Source: Vagococcus carniphilus
Lineage (GTDB): Bacteria > Bacillota > Bacilli > Lactobacillales > Vagococcaceae
DNA: 64,000 nt
Reading direction: 5' to 3'
NCBI RefSeq assembly: GCF_014397115.1
Contig: NZ_CP060720.1
Location: forward strand, 1,442,001 to 1,506,000
Below the pieces are notes generated by a model. That model saw nothing but the letters and a program-made list of their open reading frames with translations. It did no database searches and had not been told where the DNA came from. Shown in pieces: positions 62,113 to 64,000 of the stretch. The first letter of the stretch is position 1. Each line of letters opens with the position of its first letter. A program made the translations under genes and the position numbers.

Positions 62113-63312
62113 TTATAAATTTATTTTTTTTAAGAATGTAGGTTTTTTATCGAATAAAATGTACTCAGTCACATAGTAAATGATAACAAAAATAAAAATA
62201 ATTTTAGTATAGCTAATTATTTGACTACTCAAAGATAACTTTTCATTTGGAAAAGCAGTTATTAAAAAAGTACTAGCTGCAAAAGTTATCATTCCGTAAA
62301 TAATTACTAAAAGTTGGATTGTTCTTTTTAATGTAGGAATAATAATAAAACTTCCACGATTTTCAAGGCTTATATGTTCAAATAACCGTTGACCAAAAAA
62401 TAATACTATGCTAGCTGAAAATACAAGTATGAATAAAGGTAAATAATTAATAGGCTGAATTGAAACTTGTTGAAGTGGTAATACATTATTCAAGACGTTG
62501 GAAGACACTGTGGAAGTTTCTTCTATATGACTATTGAAAAAAGTTTGACTTATGTAATCAATGTTTGATAAAAAGCGATTAAAAGTAAAGAACATAACAA
62601 GAATTGCGCTAATTCCAAATAGCCAATTTCCGATAATTAATCCTAAAAAACTACTTAATATAAAAAAACTAACAAGAGTTAACCAACCAGAAAAAGAAGA
62701 AAATAGTTGTTGGCTAAGCGATATGTTTAAATAATCATGAGGAATAAAAAAACGATAAGCTAAAATTGAAACAGCTTTTGAAATAAATAAAGTAAGTGCC
62801 ATCGTGCCTCCAATATAATAATATTTATACCAATAAATAGAAGATCGTTTGTATTTACTAGTAAATAATAAAGTATTAAAATTGGATTTTAAATCAATTA
62901 AAAAGAGAAGAGTGCCAACTATAATAAAAATCATTAAAAGCTGTATAAAATGTTCATTGTAGTAAGGATAAGAATTGTATCTTTGTTGATTGGCATCTTC
63001 GTTAGGGTTAAAAATAGTTAAACTATAATTCCTAAAGGTATTGAAATCGTCAGTATAAATAGCATGTTCTTTTTTTAAATCATAAAAAAGGAAAATTTTT
63101 CCTTTTTCTTGATCCTCAAATTCATAAGAATCTTTAAGCTGTTTTTCAAAATTTAAATGCGCTTTTTCACTTGAAAAGTATTTGTAATCATTCTTCCAAG
63201 AAACAATATCTGTTATGGTTTGAATCAAGTAAATACCAGCTATAGTAATTATTAAAATAGTAATAATTTTTTTATAATGGTGAAAAAGTAATCGCTTAAG
63301 TGACTGATCCAT
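62113..63312 (-). CDS. ABC transporter permease protein
   Basis: A 399-aa membrane subunit of an ABC-2-like exporter. It has an N-terminal membrane segment (about residues 17-33), an extracytoplasmic loop of about 90 residues, and five or more further segments, with a second polar loop near residues 255-290. It lies 14 bases after the ATPase gene on the same strand, with GGAGG before the ATG. The plan resembles the permease at 932-2110, although the sequences are not obviously similar. The substrate is unknown. Confidence 0.78.
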   Translation of the reverse strand: MDQSLKRLLFHHYKKIITILIITIAGIYLIQTITDIVSWKNDYKYFSSEKAHLNFEKQLKDSYEFEDQEKGKIFLFYDLKKEHAIYTDDFNTFRNYSLTIFNPNEDANQQRYNSYPYYNEHFIQLLMIFIIVGTLLFLIDLKSNFNTLLFTSKYKRSSIYWYKYYYIGGTMALTLFISKAVSILAYRFFIPHDYLNISLSQQLFSSFSGWLTLVSFFILSSFLGLIIGNWLFGISAILVMFFTFNRFLSNIDYISQTFFNSHIEETSTVSSNVLNNVLPLQQVSIQPINYLPLFILVFSASIVLFFGQRLFEHISLENRGSFIIIPTLKRTIQLLVIIYGMITFAASTFLITAFPNEKLSLSSQIISYTKIIFIFVIIYYVTEYILFDKKPTFLKKINL

Positions 63313-63326
63313 AGTACGCCTCCTTT

Positions 63327-64000
63327 TTAATGAAACAGTTGATAGTCTACTTCAGATGTAAAGTGAGAAGAGAATAGATCTTCTAATGTTAAAGGAACTT
63401 CTTCAAAAAGAACTGGGTCTTTAGCAAGAATTGCTTCATATAAATCATCATCCAAATTTTCAAAAATACCAATAATCACTCGACCTTGAACTTGGATCAC
63501 TTGACAATTCTTTTTAACGATTGCAGGAATTTCTTTCTTTTTAAAAACCATTTGTACTTTTCTGGTTTGCTCTTTTATTTCTTGAAGGTTATACGTTTTA
63601 TTTATCACGCCATTTTGTAGAAATAAAATATGATCTACAATATTTTCAAGTTCTAATAGATTATGAGATGAGATTAGGATAGATGATTGATTGATACTAA
63701 CTTCATTGAGTATCAATGAGATTACTTTTTTACGAATAATTAAGTCTAATCCATCAAAAGGCTCATCTAGAATATAGTATTTGGCATGACAAGAAAAAGC
63801 TAAAATAACTTTGAATAAAGCTTGTGCTCCTTTTGAGTTTCTATCAATGGGTAAGTCCATGTTAAAATCATATTTTCTTAGTAAACTAATATATTTTTCG
63901 TGATCAAACTGCTGATACAATTCTGAATAATATGGTTCGATTGAGATAGGTGAATGGTTATTCAAAAAATTAAATTGATCATCCAAATAGAATATAGTTT
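63327..64000 (-). CDS. ABC transporter ATP-binding protein (N-terminus outside window)
   Basis: C-terminal part of an ABC ATPase. The frame stays open to the last base of the window; the TTG at 63986 is an internal codon, and Walker A must lie beyond the edge. Present are a probable Q-loop (FYLDDQFNFL), Walker B with YYILDEPFDGLD, and the H-loop His in ILISSHNLLELE. The signature motif is degenerate: NSKGAQ stands where LSGGQ is expected. A C-terminal regulatory tail of about 80 residues follows. It is coupled to the permease gene downstream. Confidence 0.83.
   Translation of the reverse strand, partial: TIFYLDDQFNFLNNHSPISIEPYYSELYQQFDHEKYISLLRKYDFNMDLPIDRNSKGAQALFKVILAFSCHAKYYILDEPFDGLDLIIRKKVISLILNEVSINQSSILISSHNLLELENIVDHILFLQNGVINKTYNLQEIKEQTRKVQMVFKKKEIPAIVKKNCQVIQVQGRVIIGIFENLDDDLYEAILAKDPVLFEEVPLTLEDLFSSHFTSEVDYQLFH

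Overview
The window looks like a chromosomal segment of a low-GC Gram-positive coccus of the Enterococcaceae, most likely Vagococcus or a close relative. This is inferred from the strongly AT-biased coding sequence, Gram-positive Shine-Dalgarno starts, a T-box before alaS, LytR-CpsA-Psr and CshB proteins, a DUF969/DUF979/Pcp cluster, and a tmRNA whose tag reads AKNENNTFALAA, close to the enterococcal tag. There is no phage, IS element, CRISPR array, rRNA or tRNA. Both ends cut through ABC transporter genes.

Layout. 1-3.4 kb: an ABC-2 exporter and a GNAT acetyltransferase. 3.5-6.6 kb: the translation cluster rpsP-khpA-(lipoprotein)-rimM-trmD-rplS. 6.6-14.8 kb: a quinone-oxidoreductase-like enzyme, a LacI regulator, a RodA/FtsW protein, a FolD-like protein with altered active-site residues paired with an MFS carrier, a leucine/valine dehydrogenase and a HAD phosphatase. 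15-22.4 kb: an AraC regulator fused to a glycosidase-like domain, then ansA-aspA-malic enzyme-fumC, a complete route from asparagine to pyruvate. 22.5-30.8 kb: small membrane proteins, an AlkD-like protein, rlmN, a 37-codon Cys-tailed ORF, a GATase1 hydrolase, an orphan OppA-like lipoprotein and a multidrug MFS. 31-35.2 kb: gcvT-gcvH-gcvPA-gcvPB. 35.5-41.8 kb: DUF969-DUF979-pcp, an MscS channel, LysR, a histidine phosphatase and an AP-superfamily phosphodiesterase. 41.8-50.1 kb: aroE-aroF-aroB-aroC-tyrA-aroA-aroK-pheA behind a remarkable leader. 50.2-60.2 kb: LCP protein, frameshifted degV, alr, AEC transporter, cshB, GNAT, alpha/beta hydrolase, T-box and alaS. 60.2-64 kb: a compact C-rich small RNA candidate, two small-protein genes, csbD, ssrA and a second ABC exporter on the minus strand.

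The most exciting element is the aro leader (41795-42049). A consensus promoter drives a 24-codon peptide whose end carries six Phe/Tyr residues in eight (FYFSYYRF). Its stop region pairs with a downstream segment, and this starts a chain of mutually exclusive hairpins (0:1, 1:2, 2:3, 3:4) ending in an intrinsic terminator before aroE. Ribosome stalling at the Phe/Tyr codons would favour 0:1 plus 2:3 and read-through; completed translation would favour 1:2 plus 3:4 and termination. This is ribosome-mediated attenuation of a whole chorismate/Tyr/Phe operon in a lineage where T-boxes usually do such work. Two candidate trans-acting small RNAs with C-rich anti-Shine-Dalgarno loops (about 6680-6788 and 60259-60326) and two tiny independently transcribed ORFs (26717-26830 and 60844-60963) also deserve experimental attention.

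All functional calls come from reading motifs and context; no database search was run. Promoter, operator and RNA-structure calls are by eye.
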